Origin: Pirellulales bacterium
GTDB lineage: Bacteria; Planctomycetota; Planctomycetia; Pirellulales; Thermoguttaceae
Assembly (NCBI GenBank): GCA_016935315.1
Contig: JAFGRD010000021.1
Span: 1-38,104 of the forward strand
Direction: 5' to 3'
Length of the DNA: 38,104 nucleotides
The translations under genes and the position numbers were made by a program. The notes under the pieces are model-generated. The model saw only the letters and a list, made by a program, of their open reading frames with translations, was not told where the DNA came from and did not search any database. The number at the start of each line of letters is the position of its first letter. The stretch's first letter is position 1. Positions 15,503 to 24,533 of this stretch are shown piece after piece.

Positions 15503-18500
15503 ATGAGGTTCTTTCTGTCTTTGGAGGGCTGGCTGAAATCGCGTAGCCGCCTGAGCATCAAGCGTACCGGGTGGCGTGGGGCCACGGGATACTCACCCCG
15601 TCTGGAGCCGCTCGAGCAGCGGCAGATGCTCTCCGTCGGTCCGGAGCTGCTGGCCGATCTCCGGGCCGGAACGCTCTCTTCGTTCCCCTCCGAATTCGTC
15701 GACGTGGGCGGGACGGCCTTCTTCATCGCCGACGACGGGACCCACGGCATGGAGCTGTGGCGAAGCGACGGCACCGCCGACGGCACCGTGCTGGTCAAGG
15801 ACATCTACCCGGGCGTCAACAGCGAGGACCTCGCTTACTCTTCGACGCCGAAGAACCTGACCAACGTTGGCGGAACCCTGTTCTTCACCGCCGACGACGG
15901 CGCCAACGGCCGCGAGCTCTGGATCAGCGACGGCACCGAAGGCGGCACGGAGATGGTCAAGGACATCTATCCGGGCACTGGATACGCCGACGCCCCGTAC
16001 TCCTCGTCTCCGACGGCGATGACCGAGATGAACGGGCTCCTGTTCTTCACGGCCGACGACGGCCAGAACGGCTGGGAACTCTGGAAGAGCGATGGGACGG
16101 ACAGCGGTACGGTGATGGTCAAGGACCTGCGACCGGGCGAGGGTTTCCAGTATCCGTACGGCTACGGCAACGGTCCCCTTTCGTCGGCCCCGTCCGACAT
16201 GATGGCTATCGGCGGGACCCTCTACTTCGTTGCCTACGACGACACCCACGGCGCCGAGCTATGGAAAAGCGACGGCACCGAGGGCGGCACCATGTTGGTC
16301 AAGGACGTTTTTCCGGGCAAGTTCACGTATGGTGGGTACGACTACCCCAACGGCTCGCGGCCGACGAACCTTACCGACGTGGGCGGGGCGTTGTTCTTCA
16401 CGGCCGAAGACGCCGACAACGGGCGAGAGCTTTGGACGAGCGACGGCACCGAAGGCGGCACCGTGATGGTCAAGGACATCAACACGGACAGCGACTACTA
16501 CGACAATCCTCTCGGCTCCGATCCCACTGCGCTGACCGAATTCGACGGCATGCTCTACTTCGCCGCCGACGACGGGATCAACGGCCAGGAGCTTTGGAAG
16601 AGCGACGGGACGGCCGCCGGCACCGTGATGGTCAAGGATCTGTACACCGGCAGCGGCTACCAGTACTACTACAACGGGCCGTACGACTACGGCTACGCCT
16701 ACGGTCCCAATTCCTCGTCGCCGCAGGAGCTGACCGCCGCCGGCGGAGTGTTGTTCTTCACGGCCGAAGACAGCGTCCACGGCCGCGAGCTTTGGAAGAG
16801 CGACGGGACGGCCGCCGGCACCGTGCTGGTTGAAGACATCGACCCGGAGGTCTTCGGCAGCGTCCCGACCAGCTCCTTTCCCGAATCGCTGACGGTCGTC
16901 GACGGCACGCTCCATTTCACGGCCGACGACGGTAACAACGGCCGCGAACTCTGGATGAGCGACGGCACGGCGCTGGGCACGTTCATGGTGGGAGAAGTCT
17001 ATTCCGGCCCGGCCGATTCGCAGCCGGCGTCGCTGACCGACATCGGCGGAATCCTCTTCTTCGCGGCCAACGACGGCAATACGGGCACCGAGCCGTGGAC
17101 GCACCAGCCGATCACGTCGGCCGATTACGCCACGCTCAGCGGCGTGGTGTTCGAGGACCTTAACGGCAACGGCCTGCAAGAGGCCGGCGATCCGGGCATG
17201 GAAGGCTTGACGGTCTACATCGACTCCAACGACAACTGGCTGCTGGATGACGACGAGTCCTTCACCGTGACCGACGTCGACGGCTCGTACAGCTTCGTCG
17301 TCCCGCCGGGAACGTACGAGCTGCGGCAGCAGGTCCCTTCAGGGTTCGGGCAAACCGCTCCCTTGGACCCCGACACCGATCCGACCAGCTACGTCGTGGC
17401 CGTCGGTTTCTCCGGCGTGGAAAACGATCTCGATTTCGGCAACTACCAGTTGGTGGCGCCGTCGCAGATCGATCTTCTGGCGGCCAGCGATAGCGGTGTT
17501 GCCGATGACGACGACGTCACGAACCTCAATAACGTCTCGCCGGCGACGACCCTGCAGTTTCTCGTCAGCGGCATCGCCGAGGGCGCCTGGGTCTATATCA
17601 AGGCGGACGGCACGCAAATCGGCTTCGGCCTGGCCACTGCCGACACGATCACCATCACCACGTCCGGAACGGTTCCCTTGCCGGAAGGCTCTCGCACGAT
17701 CACGGCCACGCAGACGGTCGGAGGCGTGGAAAGCGACCCGTCGGCGGCAATTCTGCTGACGATCGATACGGTGGCCCCGGCGGCCATTACGACGACCGCC
17801 CCGGTGCTGGCCGAGTACAACCAGGCGTACACGTACGACGCCGAGAGCGCCGACGAGGGCACGGCCGGTGTCGGCTACTCATTGGTCGGCGCGCCGGCCG
17901 GCGCCACGATCGACAACGACGGCATCCTGCAATGGACGCCGACCGAAAGCCAGATCGGCCTGCAATCCTTCGAGATCCGACTGACCGACCTGGCCGGGAA
18001 CTTCACGGCCGAAGCGGTCGAGGTCGTCGTGCTGGGCGTGATCCCCGCCTATCCCGACGCGTACACGGTCGATGAAGACCATGTGCTTCAGATCGACTCT
18101 ACGACCGGCGTGTTGGCCAACGACGGCGACCTGAATTCCGGATCGTTGACTGCCACGCTGGCAACGCCGCCGGACCACGGCACGCTGCAATTGCAGCCCG
18201 ACGGCTCGTTCACGTACACGCCCGACGCCGACTTCTCCGGTACCGATCGCTTCACCTACCTGGCCGGCAACGGCACGGACGTGTCGAACGAAGCGCCCGT
18301 CACGCTGACCATCCAGTGGATCAATGATCCACCGGTCGCAGGGGACGACGCCTACGACGTGGCGGAAGACGACTCGCTCAGCGTCAGCGCGGCCACGGGC
18401 GTTTTGGCCAACGACACGGACGACGAAGGCGATACACTGACCGCCGTGGTGGCGACTCAGCCGGCGCACGGCACGCTGACCTTCCAGACCGACGGCTCGT

Positions 18501-21127
18501 TCCTCTACGTTCCCGATGACGACTTCTTCGGCACCGACGCATTCACCTACGTGGCCAGCGACGGGACGGAAGACTCCGACCCGGCCACCGTGACGATCAC
18601 CGTCGATGCGGCCAACGATCTGCCCGTGACCGCGCCGGATACGTACGACGTCAATGAAGACACCACGCTGGTGGTCGATGCCGTGGAGGGGTTGCTCGCG
18701 AACGATAGCGACGTGGAGGGTGACTCGCTGAGCGTTGTGGTGGTCGATCAGCCCGCCAACGGAACACTGACGCACAACCTCGATGGCTCCTTCACCTACG
18801 TCCCGCGGGCCAACTTCTTCGGCACCGACACGTTCACCTACCGGGCCTCGGACGGCGTGGGCTTCTCGCCGACCACGACGGTGACCGTCGAGGTTGCGTC
18901 CCAGCCGGATCCGCCGGCCGCCGAAGACGATGGGTTCGAGGTGCAGCAGGACAGCGATCTGGCAACGCTCGACGTGCTCGAGAACGACGACACCGAGCCG
19001 GACGGCCAGCAGACGCTTCGCATCATCGCCGTCTCGGCCGGCTCCCAGAACGGCACGATCCAGATCGCCGAGGACGAGGCGAGCGTCGAATACACGCCCG
19101 CGGCCGGCTTTTTCGGCACCGAGACTTTCACCTACACGGTGGAGGACAGCGACGGGCTGGCCGACCAGGCCACGGTGACCGTTACCGTCACGGAGCACGT
19201 GCCCGCCAACAGCAGCATCTACGGTTTCGTCTATTGCGACGCGGACGGCGACGGCGTGCGGGATACGGGCGAAATCGGCATCCCCGGCGTCGAGGTGACG
19301 CTCACCGGCGTCGACGACCAGGGCGACGACGTGGAGATTGCCTTGCTGACCGCCGGCGACGGCTCCTATTACTTCGACGAGCTGCGCCCCGGCACGTACG
19401 AGATCACCGAGATCCAACCCGAGGCATTCCTGGACGGCGACGAGACGGCCGGGTCACTCGGTGGCGAGGTTGCCGACGACCTAATCTCCGACGTCGTGCT
19501 GGTCGACGACGACCACGGGTCGGGCTACCATTTCGGTGAACGGGGCCTGCGGCCGACGTTCATTTCCATCCGGCAGTTCCTCGCCTCCACACCGCCGATG
19601 GACGTCTACCTCCGCGAGGTGGTTGCTGCCGCCGAAGAGTTGGCCGGCAACGCCGACCTGGCCCAGGCCATTCGCGATGGGGCGGGGGAAGCCCCGGAGC
19701 GACCGCCGAACCAGGTGCCGATTGCCGTCGCCGATTCGTATGCCGTCGACGAAGACGACTCGCTAACGGTGACCGCCGACACAGGCGTGCTGGCCAACGA
19801 CACCGATCCGGACGGCGACGCGATGACCGCAACGCTCGTGGCCGGTTCGTCGCACGGTACGGTAAACCTCGGCGCGGACGGCTCGTTTGTCTATGTCCCC
19901 GACGCCGATTTCCACGGCAGCGACGGCTTCACGTATCAGGCCGGCGACGGCACCGACGGTTCGGCCGAGACGAGCGTTTCGATCACGGTGGCATCGGTCG
20001 ACGATGCGCCGGCGTTTGCGCAGATCGCCGACGTCACGTTGCTGGCCGGGGCCCCCTTGCACATTCCGCTGGACGGCTCCCACGGCGACGGCGATGAGCT
20101 GACCTACACGGCTGAGAGCGACAACACCGCGCTGGTCTCGACGCAGATACCCGAAGACAACCGGAGCATGCGGATCTCGGTGGAAGGCTACGGCGACATG
20201 GTGCTGGAACTGTTCGAGCAGCAGGTGCCGGACGTGACCCAGCCGATCATCGAGTACGCCCAGGACGGCCTCTACGACGGCGTGATCTTCCATCGCGTCA
20301 TCGACGACTTCATGATCCAGGGCGGTGATCCGAGCTACACCGGCGGAGACACCTCGGGCCTGGACAACTTCGACGACCAGTTCCACGTCGATTTGCAGCA
20401 CACGGGCAAGGGTGTGTTGTCGATGGCCAAGGCGGGCGACGATACGAACAGCACCCAGTTCTTCATTACCGAAGCCCCCACGCGGTACCTCGACTTCAAC
20501 CACTCCGTCTTCGGACAGCTCGTCGAGGGCGAGGACGTCCGCGACGCCATCAGCAACGTCGCGACCGACACGACCGAAGGAACGGGCACGTCCAACCGGC
20601 CGGTGACCGACGTGGTGATGCAGTCCGTCGATGTCTTCTACGACGAGGAGAACGCCGTGCTGATGTTGAAGGCGCCGGAAGGAAGCAGCGGCGCAACCGA
20701 CGTGACGGTCACGGTGACCGACGAGAACGGCGACGAGTACCAACAGACCTTCCACGTCACGGTCACGCCCGACACGTACAACGGCGGCCCGTTCCTCGCG
20801 CCGATCGCGGCGCAGCAGACCCTGCAGGACACGCCGCTGACGTTCCCGCTTACGGCGATCGACGTCGAAGGCGATCCGGTCCTCTTCAGCGCCAACGTGC
20901 CGACCACCGCGGATTACACGGTCGACGTCAATAGCCAGACGGGCGAGGTCACGTTCACTCCGCCGCTGGGCTACACCGGAGCCATCGAAATCGAGCTGCG
21001 CGTCCGGCCCGAAGGGTCGTCCAGCACCCAGGATCTCTACGACTCGCAACACGTCACGATCAACGTGGTGGCGCCGTCCGAATCGCTCAGCGATGCGGCC
21101 CTCACAGAGGAAGAGGACTGGACGTAG
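15503..21127 (+). CDS. Giant LEPR-XLL surface protein with ELWxSDGT repeats, cadherin-like repeats and a cyclophilin domain
   Basis: An 1874-residue secreted protein; AGGAG supports the ATG. Order: basic leader and LEPLEQRQMLS (about 34-44); eight ELWxSDGT units plus a degenerate one (about 50-545), probably a beta-propeller; an SdrD-B-like Ca-binding domain (about 548-650); Ig/He_PIG-like domains (about 655-850); four repeats of the VLANDxDxxGD type (about 852-1230); a second SdrD-B domain (about 1236-1352); a short helical linker; another VLAND repeat (about 1410-1497); a cyclophilin-type peptidyl-prolyl isomerase (about 1556-1690); and Ig-like modules to the end. The cyclophilin keeps R1598, F1603, Q1652, F1654 and H1667 with spacing close to human CypA R55, F60, Q111, F113 and H126, so it is probably active. 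There is no dockerin or anchor at the C-terminus. Likely roles are adhesion or matrix assembly. Confidence 0.9.
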   Translation: MRFFLSLEGWLKSRSRLSIKRTGWRGATGYSPRLEPLEQRQMLSVGPELLADLRAGTLSSFPSEFVDVGGTAFFIADDGTHGMELWRSDGTADGTVLVKDIYPGVNSEDLAYSSTPKNLTNVGGTLFFTADDGANGRELWISDGTEGGTEMVKDIYPGTGYADAPYSSSPTAMTEMNGLLFFTADDGQNGWELWKSDGTDSGTVMVKDLRPGEGFQYPYGYGNGPLSSAPSDMMAIGGTLYFVAYDDTHGAELWKSDGTEGGTMLVKDVFPGKFTYGGYDYPNGSRPTNLTDVGGALFFTAEDADNGRELWTSDGTEGGTVMVKDINTDSDYYDNPLGSDPTALTEFDGMLYFAADDGINGQELWKSDGTAAGTVMVKDLYTGSGYQYYYNGPYDYGYAYGPNSSSPQELTAAGGVLFFTAEDSVHGRELWKSDGTAAGTVLVEDIDPEVFGSVPTSSFPESLTVVDGTLHFTADDGNNGRELWMSDGTALGTFMVGEVYSGPADSQPASLTDIGGILFFAANDGNTGTEPWTHQPITSADYATLSGVVFEDLNGNGLQEAGDPGMEGLTVYIDSNDNWLLDDDESFTVTDVDGSYSFVVPPGTYELRQQVPSGFGQTAPLDPDTDPTSYVVAVGFSGVENDLDFGNYQLVAPSQIDLLAASDSGVADDDDVTNLNNVSPATTLQFLVSGIAEGAWVYIKADGTQIGFGLATADTITITTSGTVPLPEGSRTITATQTVGGVESDPSAAILLTIDTVAPAAITTTAPVLAEYNQAYTYDAESADEGTAGVGYSLVGAPAGATIDNDGILQWTPTESQIGLQSFEIRLTDLAGNFTAEAVEVVVLGVIPAYPDAYTVDEDHVLQIDSTTGVLANDGDLNSGSLTATLATPPDHGTLQLQPDGSFTYTPDADFSGTDRFTYLAGNGTDVSNEAPVTLTIQWINDPPVAGDDAYDVAEDDSLSVSAATGVLANDTDDEGDTLTAVVATQPAHGTLTFQTDGSFLYVPDDDFFGTDAFTYVASDGTEDSDPATVTITVDAANDLPVTAPDTYDVNEDTTLVVDAVEGLLANDSDVEGDSLSVVVVDQPANGTLTHNLDGSFTYVPRANFFGTDTFTYRASDGVGFSPTTTVTVEVASQPDPPAAEDDGFEVQQDSDLATLDVLENDDTEPDGQQTLRIIAVSAGSQNGTIQIAEDEASVEYTPAAGFFGTETFTYTVEDSDGLADQATVTVTVTEHVPANSSIYGFVYCDADGDGVRDTGEIGIPGVEVTLTGVDDQGDDVEIALLTAGDGSYYFDELRPGTYEITEIQPEAFLDGDETAGSLGGEVADDLISDVVLVDDDHGSGYHFGERGLRPTFISIRQFLASTPPMDVYLREVVAAAEELAGNADLAQAIRDGAGEAPERPPNQVPIAVADSYAVDEDDSLTVTADTGVLANDTDPDGDAMTATLVAGSSHGTVNLGADGSFVYVPDADFHGSDGFTYQAGDGTDGSAETSVSITVASVDDAPAFAQIADVTLLAGAPLHIPLDGSHGDGDELTYTAESDNTALVSTQIPEDNRSMRISVEGYGDMVLELFEQQVPDVTQPIIEYAQDGLYDGVIFHRVIDDFMIQGGDPSYTGGDTSGLDNFDDQFHVDLQHTGKGVLSMAKAGDDTNSTQFFITEAPTRYLDFNHSVFGQLVEGEDVRDAISNVATDTTEGTGTSNRPVTDVVMQSVDVFYDEENAVLMLKAPEGSSGATDVTVTVTDENGDEYQQTFHVTVTPDTYNGGPFLAPIAAQQTLQDTPLTFPLTAIDVEGDPVLFSANVPTTADYTVDVNSQTGEVTFTPPLGYTGAIEIELRVRPEGSSSTQDLYDSQHVTINVVAPSESLSDAALTEEEDWT

Positions 21128-21196
21128 CCGAGGTCACTGCGCCGAGGTCACTGCGCCGAGGTCACTGCGCCGAGGTCACTGCGCCGAGGTCACTGC
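21127..21196. repeat. Five tandem copies of a 14-bp unit
   Basis: GCCGAGGTCACTGC is repeated five times without a mismatch (21127-21140, 21141-21154, 21155-21168, 21169-21182, 21183-21196). The first copy starts on the last base of the giant gene's TAG stop. It lies in the 103-bp gap between two convergent genes. There are no spacers, so it is not a CRISPR. Confidence 0.95.
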
Positions 21197-21230
21197 CCGC
21201 TACGATCGGTCGCCCCGAACCTGCCAGCCC

Positions 21231-22628
21231 TTAGAACCGGTACTCCAGGCCGAAATTCAGCCCCTGCGCCCAGAAATCGGTGGGCACCCACGAGAATTCC
21301 GGTCGCGGCGCCCCGCTGAGCGTGCCTCCCGAGAATTGCGAATCGTTCACGTCGAAGTCGATCTGATCGCCCGGCCTGGCGACTCGGCTCCAGTAGAAGA
21401 GCGTGTAGCCGAACGTCGCCCGCAAACGGCGCGTAAGGTCGTAGCCGACGGTAATCCCCAACTCGGGCATCACCGTGAAATGGTTGTCGTCGTACACGCC
21501 CATGTTCGTGGGCAAGGCCAGCAAGCCGCCCGAAGTGACCACCGGATCTGTATCGGGGGCGGTGGTCGTGGTCGAGCCGTCGATGAAGACACGAGAGTGC
21601 GTATTGCCCAAGGCCAGCTTCATCAACACTTCCCAGGTCCAACGGCGGGTCTTCCTCTCCCAAATGACTCCCAACTCCGCCCCGTGAAAACGGTTCTCCG
21701 TGTCAAACTGATCGAACAGATCGAAGGTTGTGCCCACGGTCAGCGGGTCGGTCGACACGGTGGACTCGCTGATCAGCAGGCCGTCGTCGAGCCGGCCGAA
21801 GCGATAGCCGAACACGAAGTCGGTGTGAGAGGCTTGCTGCCGGAAGAAGGACCGCCGCAGCAACACCTCCACGCCCTGCAGCTCCGTCGTGGCGTCCACG
21901 GCAACCGAGCCGGTCACCAGACCGTCGAACGTGATCAGGCGCGCGTCCTGTTCACCCTCGCCGATGTTGAAGAAGGGCCGGGCGAGGATCGGATCGCCCG
22001 TGCTGGCGGCCCGATACAGCGTGCTCGCGCTGCCGAGCCCAAAATAGCTGCCCTCGATTCCCGTTCGTCGCGCCGGTCCCATCCACCAGGTCATGGCGAT
22101 CCGGCCGCCCGATCGCGATTCGCCCGTCAGGCCCGTGTCGCCGAACAGAATGCTCGTGTCCTGCCCGAGCACGCCGGCCTGGTCGCGCGTCGTGCCTTGC
22201 GGGCTGGTGGTCACCAAAGGCGGCACGGCGCTGCCCTGCGTCCACCAAAGGAGGTATTCCCACCGCGCCTGTAGACCGCTGATCGGGATCAACGGACGAT
22301 AGCAGGCGTAGCCGGGATCGTAGACCGAATCGTCGCAATCTTCGCCGAAGTCGCCGCACGATCCGGCCAGATCGCCCTGAAGGCAACCGGCGCCCTGGTC
22401 GGGATACGCCACGTCGCCGAGGAACTCGGCCCCGGAGTCGTCCTCCGATTCGTAGATGATCTCTTCCTGCACGAGATCCTGTGCCCCGGCCGTAGCCACC
22501 AGCAGGGGCGCGGCCAACAGCAGCGCAACCGCTGCTGAAAAGTGGGCGGCCAGGATTCCTCTCGGCTTGCGCGCCGCGAAGCGGTCTGATATGACTTGTG
22601 GTGTCATGTTTCTAGCTCGACGATTCAT
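21231..22628 (-). CDS. BBP7 family outer-membrane beta-barrel protein
   Basis: About 465 residues from the ATG at 22628 (22607 would remove seven). An N-terminal signal peptide is visible, with a basic start and a hydrophobic core AVALLLAAPLLVATAGAQ (cleavage after AGA likely). After an acidic, Cys-containing segment comes WEYLLWWTQGSAVPPLVTTS, the hallmark of the planctomycete BBP7 family, then GVLGQDTSILFGD, alternating amphipathic strands, and a final GLNFGLEYRF ending in the C-terminal phenylalanine typical of outer-membrane barrels. It should be inserted in the outer membrane; no substrate or partner is known. The longer open frame upstream to 22871 has no signal peptide at its start and is disregarded. 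It is followed convergently by the giant surface protein. Confidence 0.88.
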   Translation of the reverse strand: MNRRARNMTPQVISDRFAARKPRGILAAHFSAAVALLLAAPLLVATAGAQDLVQEEIIYESEDDSGAEFLGDVAYPDQGAGCLQGDLAGSCGDFGEDCDDSVYDPGYACYRPLIPISGLQARWEYLLWWTQGSAVPPLVTTSPQGTTRDQAGVLGQDTSILFGDTGLTGESRSGGRIAMTWWMGPARRTGIEGSYFGLGSASTLYRAASTGDPILARPFFNIGEGEQDARLITFDGLVTGSVAVDATTELQGVEVLLRRSFFRQQASHTDFVFGYRFGRLDDGLLISESTVSTDPLTVGTTFDLFDQFDTENRFHGAELGVIWERKTRRWTWEVLMKLALGNTHSRVFIDGSTTTTAPDTDPVVTSGGLLALPTNMGVYDDNHFTVMPELGITVGYDLTRRLRATFGYTLFYWSRVARPGDQIDFDVNDSQFSGGTLSGAPRPEFSWVPTDFWAQGLNFGLEYRF

Positions 22629-22732
22629 GGGCCAGTCCGTAGCGTCCGCGTAGACGCGCGAATCGCTTGCCTTCGCAGTATCGGCAAATTCGGGATAATC
22701 CTTCAGCATTCCCTGAGCGGAATTGTTGCCTA

Positions 22733-22761
22733 ATTCTACGCATTCATCCCATACTGCGCAG
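22733..22761 (-). promoter_or_regulatory. Candidate promoter of the BBP7 gene
   Basis: On the minus strand CTGCGC (22761-22756), a 17-nt spacer, then TAGAAT (22738-22733). The -10 is good, the -35 poor. It leaves a leader of about 100 nt before the ATG at 22628 and suggests that the gene is not only read through from the thiamine gene. Confidence 0.35.
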
Positions 22762-22800
22762 AACTGACTGGCAGCCAGCGTGGAGGTATGACGTGCTGCC

Positions 22801-24396
22801 TCAGGAGGATTTAAGCACGTCCAGCAGGTCGCGGGCCGCCGAAACCGGGTCGGCCGCAGAGGTAATCGCACCGCTGACGGCGATCCGGCCTATGCCCGTC
22901 GAGAGCACTTCGGAAACGTTCTCCTGAGCGACTCCACCGATCGCAAAGGCCGGAAGCCGAATTTCGGCGGCGACGGCCCGCAATAGCGCCACGCCCGGGA
23001 ACTGCTCGAACCGTTTCGTGCCGGAGGGAAACGTCGGGCCCACGCCGATATAGCTGGCCCCATCGAGGACGGCCTGCCTGGCCTGTTCGATCGAATGGGT
23101 CGACACGCCGATCAGCGTTGTGGGACCGACGATCGTGCGGACGTCTTTCACCGAAAGCTCATTCTGTCCCACGTGGACGCCGTCGGCCCCCGCCAAGGCG
23201 GCCAGATCGGGACGATCGTTCACGACGAACAACGTCCGGCTGCCGGCAGTCCACTCGCGCACCATGCGCGCACGCTGAAGCAGGCGGCGGTCGTCGAGCT
23301 GTTTGTCGCGAAGCTGGACGACGTCGACTCCGACCTCCACCAGCGAACGGACCAGGTTGCCCAGTGCCTCCGGCGACGGGCATCCGTCGATCAGCACGTA
23401 GAGTCTTGCGTGCCCGAGGCGATCGAGACTCGTGCGCGTGATCTCCACCGCTCGCTGCAGCGTGTAGCTTCGATAACGCAACTGCTCCAACTCGGCGGCC
23501 ATGTCGACATCGAGCAGTTTACCGAACTCTTCCAGGCTTCGTAGCCCCTCTTGCAGCCGCGCCAAATTGGCCGCCAGCACGGCGACAGGATCCCTGCGAA
23601 ACTGCTCGGAGGGCGTGGCGACCGCGGTTCCCACGTCGGCCCGGGTTTCCCGGGCACTGAGACGATGCTCGGTCGGCACCCGTCGCAACGCGGCGGCCAG
23701 ATCGTGACGCATCTGCTTGCACAAGCCGGTCAAGTGGCGATCGTCGAGGATGAAGCGGACATAGTCTTCGACGGCGCGCAACCCTTCGCGGGCACGATTG
23801 GCCGCGGCGTCGAGGATGCGCAGCGTGCCAATCCCTTCATCGTTTCTCGCGGGCGAAAGAGGCTGTGGCCACTTCGCAGCGGGGGGAGGCGACGGAACCG
23901 TGTTTTCAGACAGACGGGGCTCTTCATCCATTGGCAGCGATTCCACGGCCAGGGGCCCCGGCTGGTGTCCGTAGAGCCGATGAATCTCGGCTTCCAAGGT
24001 GTCCGGGTCGAAACCCCGCTGCCGCAGCCATGCCGACGCTTCACACCCAGCGGCCACCAACCCCAGTAGGAGGTGTTCCGTGGCCAACTCCAACGGCCGG
24101 GGGTAATCAGCCAACCGTTCGCAGGCAGCCGCCAGGCACAATTCTGTATCGAGGGAAAACGGCGGCAGAACCCCTCCGTCAGCGGGGCCTCTCGGGGACA
24201 ATCCGGTCCACTGGCGCTGCACGGCCTGTGTGTCGATCTGACGGGCGGACAGCATGATCGCCGCGCGGCATTCCGGCTCGGCCAATAATCCCAAGAGCAG
24301 CGCGGGCGGCTCCAACTCGTCAGATTCCGCACGACTGTTCCACTGGGCAGCAGAAATCAACGCTCGGCGGGCACCGGGAGTGAACTCGTATTGCAT
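22801..24396 (-). CDS. thiE: Clp_N-ThiD2-ThiE fusion: thiamine-phosphate synthase with HMP-P kinase-like and ClpC-type N-terminal domains
   Basis: 531 residues in three parts. Residues 1-145 look like a Clp_N double repeat: FTPGARRALISAAQ with ELEPPALLLGLL (6-38), then LELATEHLLLGLV (102-114). Residues about 188-325 match ThiD2, the HMP-phosphate kinase family often fused to ThiE (LRILDAAANRAREGLRAVEDY, here split as LRILDAAAN 192-200 and REGLRAVEDY 203-212, then MRHDLAAALR). Residues about 330-531 are ThiE, joining HMP-PP and thiazole phosphate into thiamine phosphate, with QLRDK (361-365), VNDRPDLA (392-399), DGVHVGQ (405-411), GVSTHS (430-435), GVGPTFPSGTK and AIGGV (485-489) all intact. 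The ATG at 24396 places Clp_N right at the start; the frame is open upstream to 24534. The clpC operon is divergent. The Clp_N part may bind Clp adaptors or tune stability; that is inference. Confidence 0.88.
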   Translation of the reverse strand: MQYEFTPGARRALISAAQWNSRAESDELEPPALLLGLLAEPECRAAIMLSARQIDTQAVQRQWTGLSPRGPADGGVLPPFSLDTELCLAAACERLADYPRPLELATEHLLLGLVAAGCEASAWLRQRGFDPDTLEAEIHRLYGHQPGPLAVESLPMDEEPRLSENTVPSPPPAAKWPQPLSPARNDEGIGTLRILDAAANRAREGLRAVEDYVRFILDDRHLTGLCKQMRHDLAAALRRVPTEHRLSARETRADVGTAVATPSEQFRRDPVAVLAANLARLQEGLRSLEEFGKLLDVDMAAELEQLRYRSYTLQRAVEITRTSLDRLGHARLYVLIDGCPSPEALGNLVRSLVEVGVDVVQLRDKQLDDRRLLQRARMVREWTAGSRTLFVVNDRPDLAALAGADGVHVGQNELSVKDVRTIVGPTTLIGVSTHSIEQARQAVLDGASYIGVGPTFPSGTKRFEQFPGVALLRAVAAEIRLPAFAIGGVAQENVSEVLSTGIGRIAVSGAITSAADPVSAARDLLDVLKSS

Positions 24397-24453
24397 GACA
24401 CGCAAGTCTCGCAAATCGTCCAGGTGTCCGCAATGCATCACCCGGTGTTTGCC

Positions 24454-24482
24454 TTGATTCAACCCGTTTTGGGAGTTAGAAT
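24454..24482 (+). promoter_or_regulatory. Candidate promoter of the TPR protein-clpC unit
   Basis: TTGATT (24454-24459), exactly 17 nt, then TAGAAT (24477-24482); the boxes match the consensus at four and five of six positions. A start near 24489 leaves a 45-nt leader with GGAAGGA before the ATG at 24534. It lies in the region shared with the divergent thiamine fusion gene. Confidence 0.55.
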
Positions 24483-24533
24483 TCGGTGGCCCGGTAGTCG
24501 CTTTGCGGCAGAAGGCTTCGCGGGAAGGATCCA

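Noticed and set aside
17879-19417. Antisense open frame of 512 residues inside the giant surface protein gene
   Set aside because: Reverse image of the repeated cadherin-like modules; the composition follows from the sense codons.
21127-21196. CRISPR array
   Set aside because: The units are directly adjacent with no spacers, and no cas gene is near.
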